64,000 nucleotides of DNA from Candidula unifasciata (Eukaryota; Mollusca; Gastropoda; Stylommatophora; Geomitridae). The DNA lies in the NCBI GenBank assembly GCA_905116865.2, contig CAJHNH020002446.1, positions 815,001 to 879,000 of the forward strand, read 5' to 3'. Both the position numbers and the translations under genes were made by a program. Below the pieces are notes generated by a model, which saw only the letters and a list, made by a program, of their open reading frames with translations, searched no databases and had not been told where the DNA came from. Shown in pieces: positions 54,676 through 64,000 of this stretch (its first letter is position 1; every line of letters begins with the position of its first letter).

Positions 54676-54929
54676 GTGTTGTATACTTGTTTGAAGGGCC
54701 CCATCGTGTCGCAGCGGCCAGGTGCTCCCCTACCGACCAGAAGATCTTGGATTCGAATCTCTGGGAGTCGCATTCTATTTTCATTTTATATTTATAGGCG
54801 AGAGTATACCTTGGAGTCGCAACGGACAGGGAACACATTCGGCATGGAGCCTTGGGGATAACGGGGAACAACGGCTGAAAAGAGATGGCTCTTGGATGGC
54901 ACAGGCAGAAGTCAGAACTAGAACTGTTT

Positions 54930-55560
54930 GTGCTACTGACAAGATAGCGCATAGTGAAGAATGGGTTACAGTGCCGCCAAACAAAACAGACTTGCATAGA
55001 GTGACAGTTGCCATGGAACGAGGGTGCCAGGAATGGATAGCTGGTGAAACAAAGTCAGCGGTGCTAGAGCTGGCCAATAAAACTTCATGCCCAGGTGACA
55101 TCCTACAATTTCCAGATGAGTCTGTCGTGATAGGTAAGAAAACTGGGTGGGGTTTTATTGCGAAGGTGAATGGACACTGCTTGAAAACAGAAAGCCTCGC
55201 GAGCAAATTCACTAAATCCAGCATGAGAATGGAGGTAGAGGCAATAAAGGCAGCTTTCCGATGGCATGAGAGTAGCACAGCCCGGCATGTTGTAACTATA
55301 ACAGACTAAAAGAGCATACTTCGAAAAATTGAAACTGGTGTCATGTGCGCTGAGTGGCTTACATCACTTGATAAAACCCAGATCAAGAGCATGTGGATTT
55401 TCTGACCTGGATATTAGGTGTGCGAGGTAACGAGATCAAATGGACAATACAAAAGAACACACAGGGAATTCTTATAATGAAAGACTGTTTCAACAGTGGA
55501 TTTGTAGAGGTTCTGAAAGATGTTCAACATTGAAGGGGAAACAAAAGCAGACTTTTAATC
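54930..55560 (+). mobile_element. Degenerate LINE RNase H segment
   Basis: The frame to 55309 contains KTSCPGDILQFPDESVVIGK, TGWGFIAKVNG, SSMRMEVEAIKAAFRW and HVVTITD, the order of an RNase H beta1-to-alphaA-to-beta4 region. The first catalytic position reads PDES instead of TDGS. A frame break follows, then ILRKIETGVMCAEWL and a GVRGNE block. Nonfunctional. Confidence 0.78.
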
Positions 55561-56119
55561 AGGCTGCAGCTGACACTGTTAGCATGTCAACTCTTCGTTA
55601 GCTACTGAAGAAGAGGACGGAGCACGTATGGAAATGTCCCAATTGCAGTGATGACCGTTCTTGAATAATTAATTCATTCCTTTTCAGAAACGATCTTGGC
55701 TCCCTGATCAGTCCAGCCTAAACTGGGAACAGGGTAAAGTCCTTGAAAGTAAAAGAGAGGGCCGACTGGTCTACAAAATATATGGGTCAAGCATTATATG
55801 CCCGAAAAAACACTGGGTCTTTTAATTTCACTTTTCCTTGTTGTTTGCTGATTTGTCACCCTTATTTCGTTACGTCCATTGGCTTTTAAGTTCTAGAGGG
55901 AAATCTAAATACTATATTGTAAATCATTTATTAAAATAAAAAAATGTGTTTGATTTTTGTTGTTGTTGTGGTTTTTTTTTTCTTTGAGCCAGATTTGACC
56001 GGCAAATTTCTTTCTCAAAGCGTGTCTTGTCCTTTTTAAGGTCGTTTTTAATTTACTCACAACTGCTGGTGGCAGTAACAGAATGCTTACAGAAATGAGA
56101 AAACAAATTTAAAATGCAT

Positions 56120-56460
56120 ATATCTTTTGAACTAGAATGCTACAGAAACATTCTTATATACCGGGCCAAATAAGAAGAAAACCACAGACATGCTGAATGG
56201 CCTTGACAAGAAGAATTGGCTCATAAACAGCATCCTGTCCCGAAAACTGATTTTGTTAGGCCATAGTTTCCCGGAGAGAACGGTGAGGAGGGTGCCGTTC
56301 AAGGAAAACGATGCAGAGGCCGGCCTCGGTGGATGCAGGACATTGAAGATGCGATGGCTGTGAAAGCACACAGGGCTGAAGAATTTGCCAGAGAAAGCAA
56401 GACTTTAGGCGTGCCGTGATGAGAGTGATGTTCTGTTAAGGAACGGCTGATTGATGATGA
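56120..56460 (+). mobile_element. LINE 3' remnant
   Basis: FELECYRNILIYRAK, then stops, EELAHKQHPVPKT, EGAVQGKRCRGRPRWMQDIE and MAVKAHRAEEFARES, with a GATTGATGATGATGAT tail. Same family as 11500-11985. Confidence 0.75.
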
Positions 56461-56674
56461 TGATCTAGGTGTGCAACAGAATGGAAATCGTGACTTTTTA
56501 TTCATTATCTAAAATTCAGGATGCGAACAGGTAATTGTTTAACTCAACGATAAATGCCCCCCACCCCCACCCCCCCCCCTTTTCCTCCCTATTTTCCGGA
56601 GTTAATTTTGCTATTGTTAAAATAGAAATGTATAAAAGTATATTTTGAGATCGGCACATGTGTTTCTTTTTCAG

Positions 56675-56886
56675 ACTGCGTAGTCCTAAAGAACATCGTC
56701 AAACGTTATGGCAAGAAAATCGTTATAAATAACATCTCAGTGGCTGTTTCTCAGGGGGAATGTTTCTGTTTTCTGGGCAGGGAAAAATCTGGCAAATCCA
56801 CGATACTCAATATTCTGACGGGACACACATGTCCAACAAGTGGGGAGATTCTCATTGGTACTCAAACAATTATGGCGGCCGTCAGT
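56675..56886 (+). CDS. ABCA exon 12: NBD with Walker A
   Basis: After TTCTTTTTCAG two bases complete Asp564, then CVVLKNIVKRYGKKIVINNI and VAVSQGECFCFLGREKSGKS, TILNILTGHTCPTSGEILIG. Walker A is G-R-E-K-S-G-K-S-T (598-606); the usual ABCA sequence is G-x-N-G-A-G-K-T/S-T, so the ordinary N-G is E-K here, but the GxxxxGKST pattern holds. Tyr575 is a plausible A-loop aromatic. Donor AGT|GTAAGG, phase 0. Confidence 0.94.
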
Positions 56887-56955
56887 GTAAGGAAAATAGC
56901 ATGAGTAGTAGAGGCGAGCTATAACCGTATTATTTTTCGCTATCAATTCTTAGTC

Positions 56956-57102
56956 GGGCGGTGGGTTAAGAATATATAACGGGCGGTGGACTAAGAATAT
57001 ATAACGAGTTGTGGACTAAGAATATATAACGAGCGGTGGACTAAGAATATATAACGAGCGGTGGACTAAGAATATATAACGGGCGGTGGACTAAGAATAT
57101 AA
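56956..57102 (+). repeat. 25-bp tandem repeat, six copies
   Basis: Unit GGGCGGTGGACTAAGAATAT followed by ATAAC, with GAGCGG or GAGTTG variants. Copies start at 56956, 56981, 57006, 57031, 57056 and 57081 (last incomplete). Confidence 0.95.
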
Positions 57103-57917
57103 AGTACAAGATAATACGCGTAGAGCTCGTCTCTACTACTAGAATGTGTCAATGAACCCATGTGTCATAATGAACCCTCATACACATCAAAGGGCTTGAT
57201 CCCGGCTGCCCATTACGCCCCTTTCCCATCGACCCTTTATACCTAATGTATTTATAAATATTTGATGTTTTGAGAGCTGTTGAACTGTGGGGGGGGGGGG
57301 GGCTGTAGCAAGTGTTTCTTTACCTTGTAATAACTGCAATGTATATTTGTTGTATACGATACAAGGTCATGATTTACCGCAGAAAGATGTTTCTATATGT
57401 CGAAAAAAGTGTGTTTATATGAATACCACACTGCCTTGTTCTTTTTTACATAGTTAAAATTTTGAGAAATACAGATAATAAGAGCAAAACGCCCCACGAA
57501 ATACAAACCTCTGGCTATATTCCTTGAACCCTATATTCCTGGGTATTGTAAAAACCATACTTGCCTCTCCGGGAACGAATTTTCCTAATGCTACTGGTCA
57601 ATCATAATTATCACTGGCCCCTACAGACCAGAACCTTCGAATACTTATTTATAAAGCCAGATAGGGTGCCCATTACACCCCTTTCCATCGGCCCTTAATA
57701 CCCATCATAGGAGACCCTCGCCTTTTGCGGTGCTGACAAAACGGGGAAAAATCACTAAGGCATTTTATATTGCCTGTGGAAAATGAGTCATCCACCACTT
57801 TGCCAAAAATCTGGCCATGCATTAAAGAAAAATCGGGTTGTCTTCCTTAAATTATCCTCTAAGAAAACGCCGGCACCCCGGGAGACAAGGGAGACACCAT
57901 ATGGATTTCATATATCT

Positions 57918-58060
57918 TCACCCGCCCGGAAAAACCAATCACTCGTGACGTCATCACCCGCCCGATCGATATTTACTAAGGGTAAAGAGGGCGGGTGCTA
58001 ACCCGCTGGAAAAAAACCAATCACTTGTGACGTCAAATGGCCGCCATCTTTTACTACGGA
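57918..58060. promoter_or_regulatory. Duplicated CCAAT-CRE unit with YY1-like site
   Basis: Two related units about 82 bp apart each contain CCCGC-GGAAAAA, CCAATCACT-GTGACGTCA and CTA-GG-TAAAGAG-GCGG. Palindromic CRE TGACGTCA is at 57946-57953 and 58028-58035, each preceded by CCAATCA. The second unit continues GGCCGCCATCTT, whose complement AAGATGGCGGC fits a YY1 site. This may be a repeat-derived promoter; function is inferred. Confidence 0.45.
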
Positions 58061-58709
58061 TAAAGAGAGCGGATGAGCAAAAAATCGATAGCGATGCGCG
58101 CTCAAAGACCCCCCCCCCCCCCCCCCCCCCCTCCCGACCCACTACTACTCTCAGTAGGAGAGGAACATTTTACCACGTGACAATCTGGTTAACACGAATT
58201 CGAAGCGACCGAAAAGTTTGTTCGCATTTAAAAAAAGAAAAATTCGTGCTAGAAAGGAATAAGTAAGAGAGACCCATGCTGGTACAAACATTGTTTCCAT
58301 GTTAACCGAATGTTCTTCTTAAGTGAGTTCATGTTAACAAGGTTTTACTGTATATTCTGTGATTTCCCCATGCTTTCCAGCATGTGGCATCACTCGTTCA
58401 TCTAGACTAGGCACCAGTAAGCTGTACCGTTCAGCCATTTAACACTTATATTCTTCTTGTTTTCTCTACTTCTGGAATACATCGCAGCGTCAGGTCAAGA
58501 AGAGATCTATGGAACGGGTCCTTCTGTTCGCTTCGTATATAGCATTTTTAATTGTTTCTGATATTTCTACGGTCCATATTGTGCGTGGTAGACCTCTGGG
58601 TCTATTACTGTTGTATCTGTATAACACTGCTCTCTGTGGTGCTCTGTCTGACGCCAACTTTGTTACATGGCATTTAACACTTATAACTTCTACATTGACT
58701 GTGTTGCAG

Positions 58710-58894
58710 GCACATATTAGAATAGGCTACTGTCCGCAGACGATTGCCCTCTTGGATGGGTTAACAGGCAGAGACACCTTACTGTTGTTTGGGCGGCTGA
58801 GAGGAATACCTAACACGTTTTTAAATGCTGTCACCCAGAATCTTATCGACGAGTTCAGAATACTAAACCCGGACAGGACATGTACAGGATACAG
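58710..58894 (+). CDS. ABCA exon 13: NBD Q-loop and helical part
   Basis: After ACTGTGTTGCAG phase 0 gives AHIRIGYCPQ, with Gln644 the Q-loop glutamine, then LLDGLTGRDTLLLFGRLRGI as in the DLLTGREHL-L-ARLRG- of ABCAs. It ends PDRTCTGY and two bases of Ser696 at ACAG|GTATAT, phase 2. Confidence 0.94.
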
Positions 58895-58930
58895 GTATAT
58901 ATAATAAAACCACTCTCTCTTTATCTCTAT

Positions 58931-59020
58931 ACACACACACACACACATGCACGCGCACGCACGCACGCACACACTCGCGCACACACGCACGCGTGCGTGC
59001 ACACACACACACACACACAA
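58931..59020. repeat. CA/CG dinucleotide tract
   Basis: (CA)n with interspersed CG and ACGC units. Alternating purine-pyrimidine with many CG steps can favour Z-DNA; that is inference. Confidence 0.9.
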
Positions 59021-59139
59021 ATAATAATAATCTACAAAACCTGAGGCCACCCAAAGGTGGGAGTCAACATAAACTGGTGACCCGACACGTAGTGTTACGG
59101 GACGATGATGCAACTTTCGTATGTATATATATATATATA

Positions 59140-59355
59140 ATCCTTATAGGACACTGCAAAACCAACCCCAGTATTTTTGACTGTTTGATTTTACTAGGCA
59201 ATTTTACGCTCAGTAGTTTGCCATTGTTTGCGCAACCATCTGCTTTCGATACCGCCATCTAAATCAATGCAAAGCGGTCTGATATAAAATAGCCAGCAGC
59301 TGAAATCAAACGGGGTATCTCGGAAATACAAAACCCAAGCCACAGACGCCAACTC
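59140..59355 (-). mobile_element. tRNA-derived SINE, reverse copy
   Basis: GTCTGTGGCTTGGGTTTTG, GAGATACCCCGTTTGATTTC (degraded B box), GCTGGCTATTTTATATC, TTGATTTAGATGGCGG and GCAGTGTCCTATAAGGATT in reverse match the 53105-53325 element. Confidence 0.8.
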
Positions 59356-59389
59356 TAGCTTATCACTATCATTATCAAGTGTCTTGCCG

Positions 59390-59660
59390 ACTGGCACAGG
59401 CGATAATGACTCTCCACAGTCTGCGATCTTAAACAGCATGTACTGGTTCCTGTGATGATACCCCGCCATGCCACGACAAATGGATGTCAAGAAACATCTC
59501 ACGTTGTTTTCCTCTGTCTCTTTCTCCGCAGATCTTTTCAGTGGTCACAACATGTTCCAGTATCTTTCTTCTCATAACATGACCAAGAAAATGAAGACTA
59601 TCTCTTTCTGATGTTTGTGATAGGTCAGTTGTTTTCCCGCCCTCATCCCTTTAAAAACAG
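59390..59660 (-). mobile_element. LINE 3' remnant
   Basis: The reverse frame reads ERDSLHFLGHVMRRKILEHV, VTTEKICGERDRGKQREMFL and RRLWRVIIACASRQDT. Same family as 45750-46140 (+). Confidence 0.8.
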
Positions 59661-60026
59661 TTGGATTGCTCTTTTTGGCTGTCCAATGAATTCTCAGGCT
59701 TCTGCTGCAGCCTAAAAGGTAGCTTTATATGAGAGGTGTTATATTTAATTGGCAAGGATTAAAGTTCATAATCAGTTAATACACTGGGCAACTATTGATC
59801 GCATATCTGTTCAGCGTAGCTATTTGCTTTCTTTTTTTTTTAATACGTGGTTTTTACGCAGCCGATACATGTGTCAAAACTCAAAACTTAAAATATGGTC
59901 CCAGTCAATCAATTAACCAAGCCCACAATGATGCTTTAAAAATCGTGCTGGTACCACGTACCATTATGTACCGCCAGAGGAAAAAGCACTGGTACCAGTT
60001 AAACTAAACTGCAGTACATGGACACG

Positions 60027-60319
<293 letters not shown>

Positions 60320-60620
60320 TTACCTCTTGAACCTAGGACGGCGCATAAGGCAGAGGTGATAGCTCTCCATGTCTGGCAATCTGTTGCCATCTGTTTTAGG
60401 TCTTGGATGTTCATTAGGCCAATGGTTGAGCCTTCCCTGATGTTGGTTTTACGCAAGATCCCTTTTGGTCTTCCTCGTTTACTTTTCTCTTCTGTGCCCA
60501 TAAGAGGGCTTTTCTTATTCATTCTGAGTGCATGGCCGATGTGGCGCTTTCTTATAAAATTAAATACATTTTCTTGCTCGGTCTCTTGTCTTATTTTCGT
60601 ACTGGATATGAAATCTGTTG
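60320..60620 (-). mobile_element. LINE 3' fragment with (CTAA)n tail
   Basis: The reverse frame gives MNKKSPLMGTEEKSKRGRPK, GILRKTNIREGSTIGLMNIQ, DLKQMATDCQTWRAITSALC and AVLGSRGKTN, closely matching the C-terminus at 19227 (SALCAALDTRGKTN). Further upstream it is disrupted. Confidence 0.88.
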
Positions 60621-60748
60621 AAAGAAGATTTCGGATTCTTATAAGACATGCAGTAGAATGTTTAAATAATTATGATTCCACCGTAAATAATATGACATTA
60701 CTAAATCGTTACCTTTTGAAATTGTTCATCCTGATTTCATTTCCTCAG

Positions 60749-60919
60749 CTTCAGCAATAGGAAAAAACTCAGCATCGCCGCCTCCCTCATCGGGGCTCCT
60801 CATATTGTAGTTTTAGATGAGCCAACTTTTGACCTGGATTACCTAGATAAGAAAATAGTTTGGCAGTTTTTATCTGATGTTCAAAACGATCACCGAACTG
60901 TTGTTGTGGCTACTTCAAG
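60749..60919 (+). CDS. ABCA exon 14: signature, Walker B, D-loop
   Basis: After TTCATTTCCTCAG one C completes Ser696. The frame is FSNRKKLSIAASLIGAPHIV then VLDEPTFDLDYLDKKI and NDHRTVVVATS, ending TCAAG|GTACGT, phase 2. The aligned ABCA sequence is YSGGNKRKLS-A-ALIG-P-VV-LDEPT-GMDP. Thus Walker B and Glu720 are present, but SGG is SFS, and the D-loop GMDP is DLDY. The alternative frame (AIGKNSASPPPSS) fails to match phase and family. Confidence 0.92.
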
Positions 60920-62531
60920 GTACGTTGTGCGTTGAACTTTTATGGTTTTAACTTGTTCTTCTCTCCTTCCCCTGCTTTCCGTTTTTAATCTCCCAGTGCC
61001 CCCACCCCCACCACATAACGCTAAGGACCTTTGGCCTTTGTAGTTTGCTATAGCTTTCTCTATTTCTTTCCGTACTTCTTCAGCTTGCCTCGGATTCCCC
61101 ACTGTATTTTTTAAGGTCCTCCTTTAAATTTTTTGCCCTTGGAGCTTCATCATCCTCATGTAGCAGGTCCTTTGCAGAACGTCGCTATCATCACAGTCTG
61201 CCTGAAAGAAACTCGGTCTCTCGACAGTTCTCCCGCCTCATGAACTTTAACACTCAATGAGTCACTTATATCCTGTGCCCATCTTCGTGTCGGTCGGCCC
61301 CTGCCCATCCTTCCTGGTACCATGCCTCTGCTATAATTTTTTTCAATCCGTCGTGGCGCTTGATATGACCAAAATATTTCAGCTTTCGAGAAAGGATACT
61401 GTTTATTAGCCAATCTTCCCTGATGTTCAGATCTTCTTTGTCCAAGATATTCTGAGAATCTTTCTATAGCATTTCAACTCAAAAGCCCATATTCTCTTTC
61501 TTAAGGACTGAGAGATAGTCTACTACTCACATCCGTATGTAGCCACAGGGAAGATGCATGATCTCAAAATTCTAATTTTTATCTCCTTGCTGGTGCTTAA
61601 CCATAGACTTTTAAAGCTCCTTGGAGCTTAGAAGAAAAAATTTACTAGATTTATATTGCTAATGTTTTCTTGTCGTAACATTTCATACTTTTAATTGCGT
61701 CCTTGAAGCTTCTCAGATTTGTTTTTAGAAAAAACAAAAATTGACACGTGGAACATCTTACCAAATGGCGTTTTACCCTCTCGCCCGTTATATCAACCGA
61801 ATGATATCAATTTATTTGGAGCACAAAATACGGCCTTTGAGATCTGGTTCTTTTATTTTATTTCAGTTCATCTTGGGAGCTCCGAGATTTCATAGGGAAA
61901 GTTCAATAGTATAGGAGTGTTAGGATGTGAAATGAACACCGACCAACACTAACCCTACCACTCCCTCCCCCTAAACCATAATACTGGACTTTCATATAAA
62001 TTATGTACGAAATCTCGACCCCCCCCCCCCACCCCTCCCCCAGATGGGGTGAAATAAAAGAAAAAAACCTGAGATCTTATAAAAAGATAGCCGGAAAGAT
62101 AAAAGTCGCAACGGCGCGCCCGCAAAATACCTGAGGTGGAACATATAAAATATAGAAAAAGTCATGGAAATGATTCAAGTAAGCCTAGAAGAAATGGCAG
62201 ACATTCAGTCCTTTTATGGTGGGACAGGATGATGGTAATTAGCTTAGTTTGACAGAAGAGCACATGTCCAACATGAAAAAAAGCAGTGATAGGGCTAGAG
62301 TTCTCCTCGTCTTCTACTCCCTACCCCCTCCCCCCCCCCACCCCCTTCTTCTTCTTCTTCTTCTTCTTCTTACCGGTATGCTGTCTTCCAATGAAGAATT
62401 CAATATATCAAAATTAGGCAATTATAAATAATAAGAAATCTATTCCTGGCTATTTTCAGACATATATGTGAAATGCTCTTATATCTTGGGCTATCTGACG
62501 TCTTTTTTTATTACTATTTATTTTTTTAAAG
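60920..62531 (+). other. ABCA intron 14
   Basis: Holds a reversed LINE fragment (61150-61560), C runs (about 62021-62031 and 62330-62346) and a (TTC)n run (62347-62372). The rest is unassigned. Confidence 0.6.
61150..61560 (-). mobile_element. LINE 3' remnant
   Basis: The reverse frame has MANKQYPFSKAEIFWSYQAP, RGMVPGRMGRGRPTRRWAQD, ISDSLSVKVHEAGELSRDRV and RQTVMIATFCKGPAT. Best-preserved C-terminus of the family at 11500-11985. Confidence 0.85.
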
Positions 62532-62745
62532 TGCCGATGAATGTGAAATTGTCTGTGGCAAGAGTTCTAATATGACAATACTGAACGACGGAAAACTGGC
62601 ATGTCTCTCTTCCCCATCGGTGCTCATGAAAAATTACGGATCAGGATATACAGTTACTGTTCGATTCAGAACTGACGATGACGGAAAATTAATATCCCAG
62701 ATGCCTTTTTTAAATTCTGCTGTCGAAGTATTTACGGATATCGAG
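62532..62745 (+). CDS. ABCA exon 15: H-loop region and regulatory domain start
   Basis: After TTTTTTAAAG one T completes Ser753, then ADECEIVCGKSSNMTILNDG and KLACLSSPSVLMKNYGSGYT. The aligned ABCA sequence TSHSMEECEALC--LAIM--G---C-G----LK--FG-GY is clear, but the His is absent: the residues are T-S-S-A-D-E-C-E (751-758), one shorter than the family. MKNYGSGYTVTVRF is the LK--FG-GY-V-- block. Phase 0 out at GAG|GTAGGT. Confidence 0.92.
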
Positions 62746-63506
62746 GTAGGTATCCATTTATTTAGGCAAATAAATTACTTGTACGGATGTAGAAAAGAAA
62801 GAACTCGTTTAATCTGAAAAGTTTCTGAGGATCAGGTTGTATTTACAATTCAAAGCTGGTGTGAAAAAGAATGAAGATAAAGCCAGGCCAGGACGTCCGA
62901 TTTCTGTTCATAACGACGAATTCATTGTCAGAGAACGGAGATGAGAAGACTGATATCTGACTGTGATGAGGATGGAAGATGAATTTGATGTTAACTGTGA
63001 TATATCTTGATCCTAAAAAAACGTATCTCATCAATTCAGATATCCCAGTAGCACATTTTTCCAGTTTGAAACATAATGTAATGTTCACCACTGGTCTTAT
63101 GCTGCATACTTAGTGATGCAACTTTTACCTGCTGAACAAAATATCGTCTGCTGACCGGGCGGCTTTGCAATGTTGCCAGATCATATATAGATGATGCCTG
63201 TTTGGATGACATGCTTTACTCCATGTTTTTTGTGCGGCCAAAAAAATAGTCTCATTATTTACTTGTACTGTGTTAAACTGTAGCGTGGCCTTCGTTTTTT
63301 TTTATAGCGACTGCTCTATGTGCAGTCGACAGAAGACAATAGAACCTGATTCTTCCTCTGTTTTTTTTTTACTAGTCAGAAAATGACTGACATAGTAAGA
63401 TTAGCCTCGTTATTCAATTGTCTTACTGTGTTCATATAGTAGCGGCCTTACAAATAATAACGTTTTTCTAACAGTTAAGTGAATGGACCTTTTTTTTTTT
63501 AAATAG
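62746..63506 (+). other. ABCA intron 15, no recognised content
   Basis: AT-rich, with T runs before the final acceptor. Reverse open frame 62843-63091 has no recognised domain. Confidence 0.6.
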
Positions 63507-63773
63507 ATTATCTCAGACAAGGACGTGTGCCGCCTTCATTTATTAAATAACAAGCTCAATCTTGGGAAACTGTTTGCCTTGTTGGAAGATGGTATCAGCT
63601 ATTATAATGTCGCCGATTATTCTGTACAGAAGACTTCCCTTGCGCACATCTTGTATTCAATGTCAATATGCCCTGAAGAAGAGTACATTGAAATACCCCC
63701 AGGAATTTCATCTTCATTCGACGTATGGCCACCGCAAGCTTCTAATCAACGGTTTGAATCATCTGTGAATTAG
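63507..63773 (+). CDS. ABCA exon 16: C-terminus (aa 825-912)
   Basis: After TTTTTTTAAATAG phase 0 gives IISDKDVCRLHLLNNKLNLG, then LFALLEDGISYYNVADYSVQ and KTSLAHILYSMSI, ending ESSVN and TAG. The VADYSVQKTSLAHIL block matches I-EYSVSQTTLEQVF--FA of ABCA C-termini, though the final VF--FA consensus is weak. An AATAAA signal follows. Confidence 0.94.
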   Translation: MISDKDVCRLHLLNNKLNLGKLFALLEDGISYYNVADYSVQKTSLAHILYSMSICPEEEYIEIPPGISSSFDVWPPQASNQRFESSVN

Positions 63774-63862
63774 CTGAATTTTTATGGGAATATGCGAATC
63801 AGATTTTAGTTTAACGTATTTTTTTGGAAATAATCATTGCATCGTTTTTATTGTTGGGTGCA

Positions 63863-63868
63863 AATAAA
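63863..63868 (+). terminator. ABCA poly(A) signal
   Basis: AATAAA 90 bp after the stop codon, in a T-rich flank. Supports the exon-16 stop as the true gene end. Confidence 0.75.
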
Positions 63869-64000
63869 AAGAATAGAATCTCAGAAAGTTGAAATTCTCT
63901 TATTTTTTTTATTTTTTATTGATGCACAGTGCGATTTCTTGTTAGGGGGAACATATACATTAGGTTTGATGGATATTCATGAACACTATGTCTAGCTGAT
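63869..64000. other. Downstream flank
   Basis: AT-rich flank with no recognised feature. Confidence 0.5.

Larger units (their letters stand above)
53735..56674 (+). other. ABCA intron 11, repeat-rich
   Basis: Contains a GACGGAGC-family repeat (54490-54675), a tRNA-like head (about 54700-54770), a degenerate RNase H segment (54930-55560), another GACGGAGC fragment (55590-55660) and a LINE 3' remnant (56120-56460). The interval 53760-54480 has nothing recognised. Confidence 0.6.
56887..58709 (+). other. ABCA intron 12
   Basis: Carries a 25-bp tandem repeat (56956-57102), a G run (about 57291-57302), a segment shared with 47460-47620 (57540-57720), a duplicated CCAAT/CRE unit (57918-58060) and a C run (58109-58132). 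Confidence 0.65.

Noticed and set aside
54722..55309. A 195-aa host protein
   Set aside because: Its second half is a mutated LINE RNase H, and its first half overlaps a tRNA-like SINE head.

Overview
The window is eukaryotic DNA: intron-split genes with GT/AG junctions, AT-rich introns, and dense LINEs, SINEs and simple repeats. The repeat style (tRNA-derived SINEs, many APE-type LINE remnants, kilobase tetranucleotide arrays) and the two gene families fit an invertebrate, most likely a mollusc and probably a cephalopod. That taxonomic call is inference. No rRNA, functional tRNA, CRISPR or prokaryotic operon structure was seen.

Layout. 1-1987 is a block-structured tetranucleotide array with a duplicated flank. 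3048-16397 (+) is a complete six-exon glutathione S-transferase gene (217 aa, alpha-class-like); all junctions keep the reading frame. 16398-28299 is intergenic, filled by LINEs and SINEs, including a nearly whole EN+RT LINE on the minus strand (about 22.7-25.97 kb). 28300-63773 (+) is a sixteen-exon ABCA-subfamily transporter half (912 aa if the first ATG is right): one six-helix transmembrane domain plus one nucleotide-binding domain, ending in a stop codon and poly(A) signal. Its introns hold most of the window's repeats.

The main biology. The ABCA product matches the second half (TMD2-NBD2) of a full-length ABCA transporter, but no NBD1 or TMD1 exon is visible between the GST gene and this gene. 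Its NBD keeps Walker A, Q-loop and Walker B, but the ABC signature is degenerate (SFSN instead of SGGN) and the H-loop histidine is absent. The open frame runs through all sixteen exons, so this looks like a maintained but catalytically atypical half-transporter rather than an ordinary pseudogene. Two short exons (48632-48722 and 51090-51193), found by phase matching, supply the last helix and the linker.

Mobile DNA. An abundant SINE with a (GAA)n tail occurs at least 11 times, with target-site duplications at several copies. A 5'-truncated RNase-H-bearing LINE, flanked by a 12-bp target duplication, ends in a very similar GAA-tailed sequence and so may belong to the LINE lineage that moves this SINE. 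A second pair may be a (CTAA)n-tailed LINE and a tRNA-derived SINE with a short CTAA tail. The two host genes show no evident functional link beyond both belonging to families often involved in xenobiotic or lipid handling.
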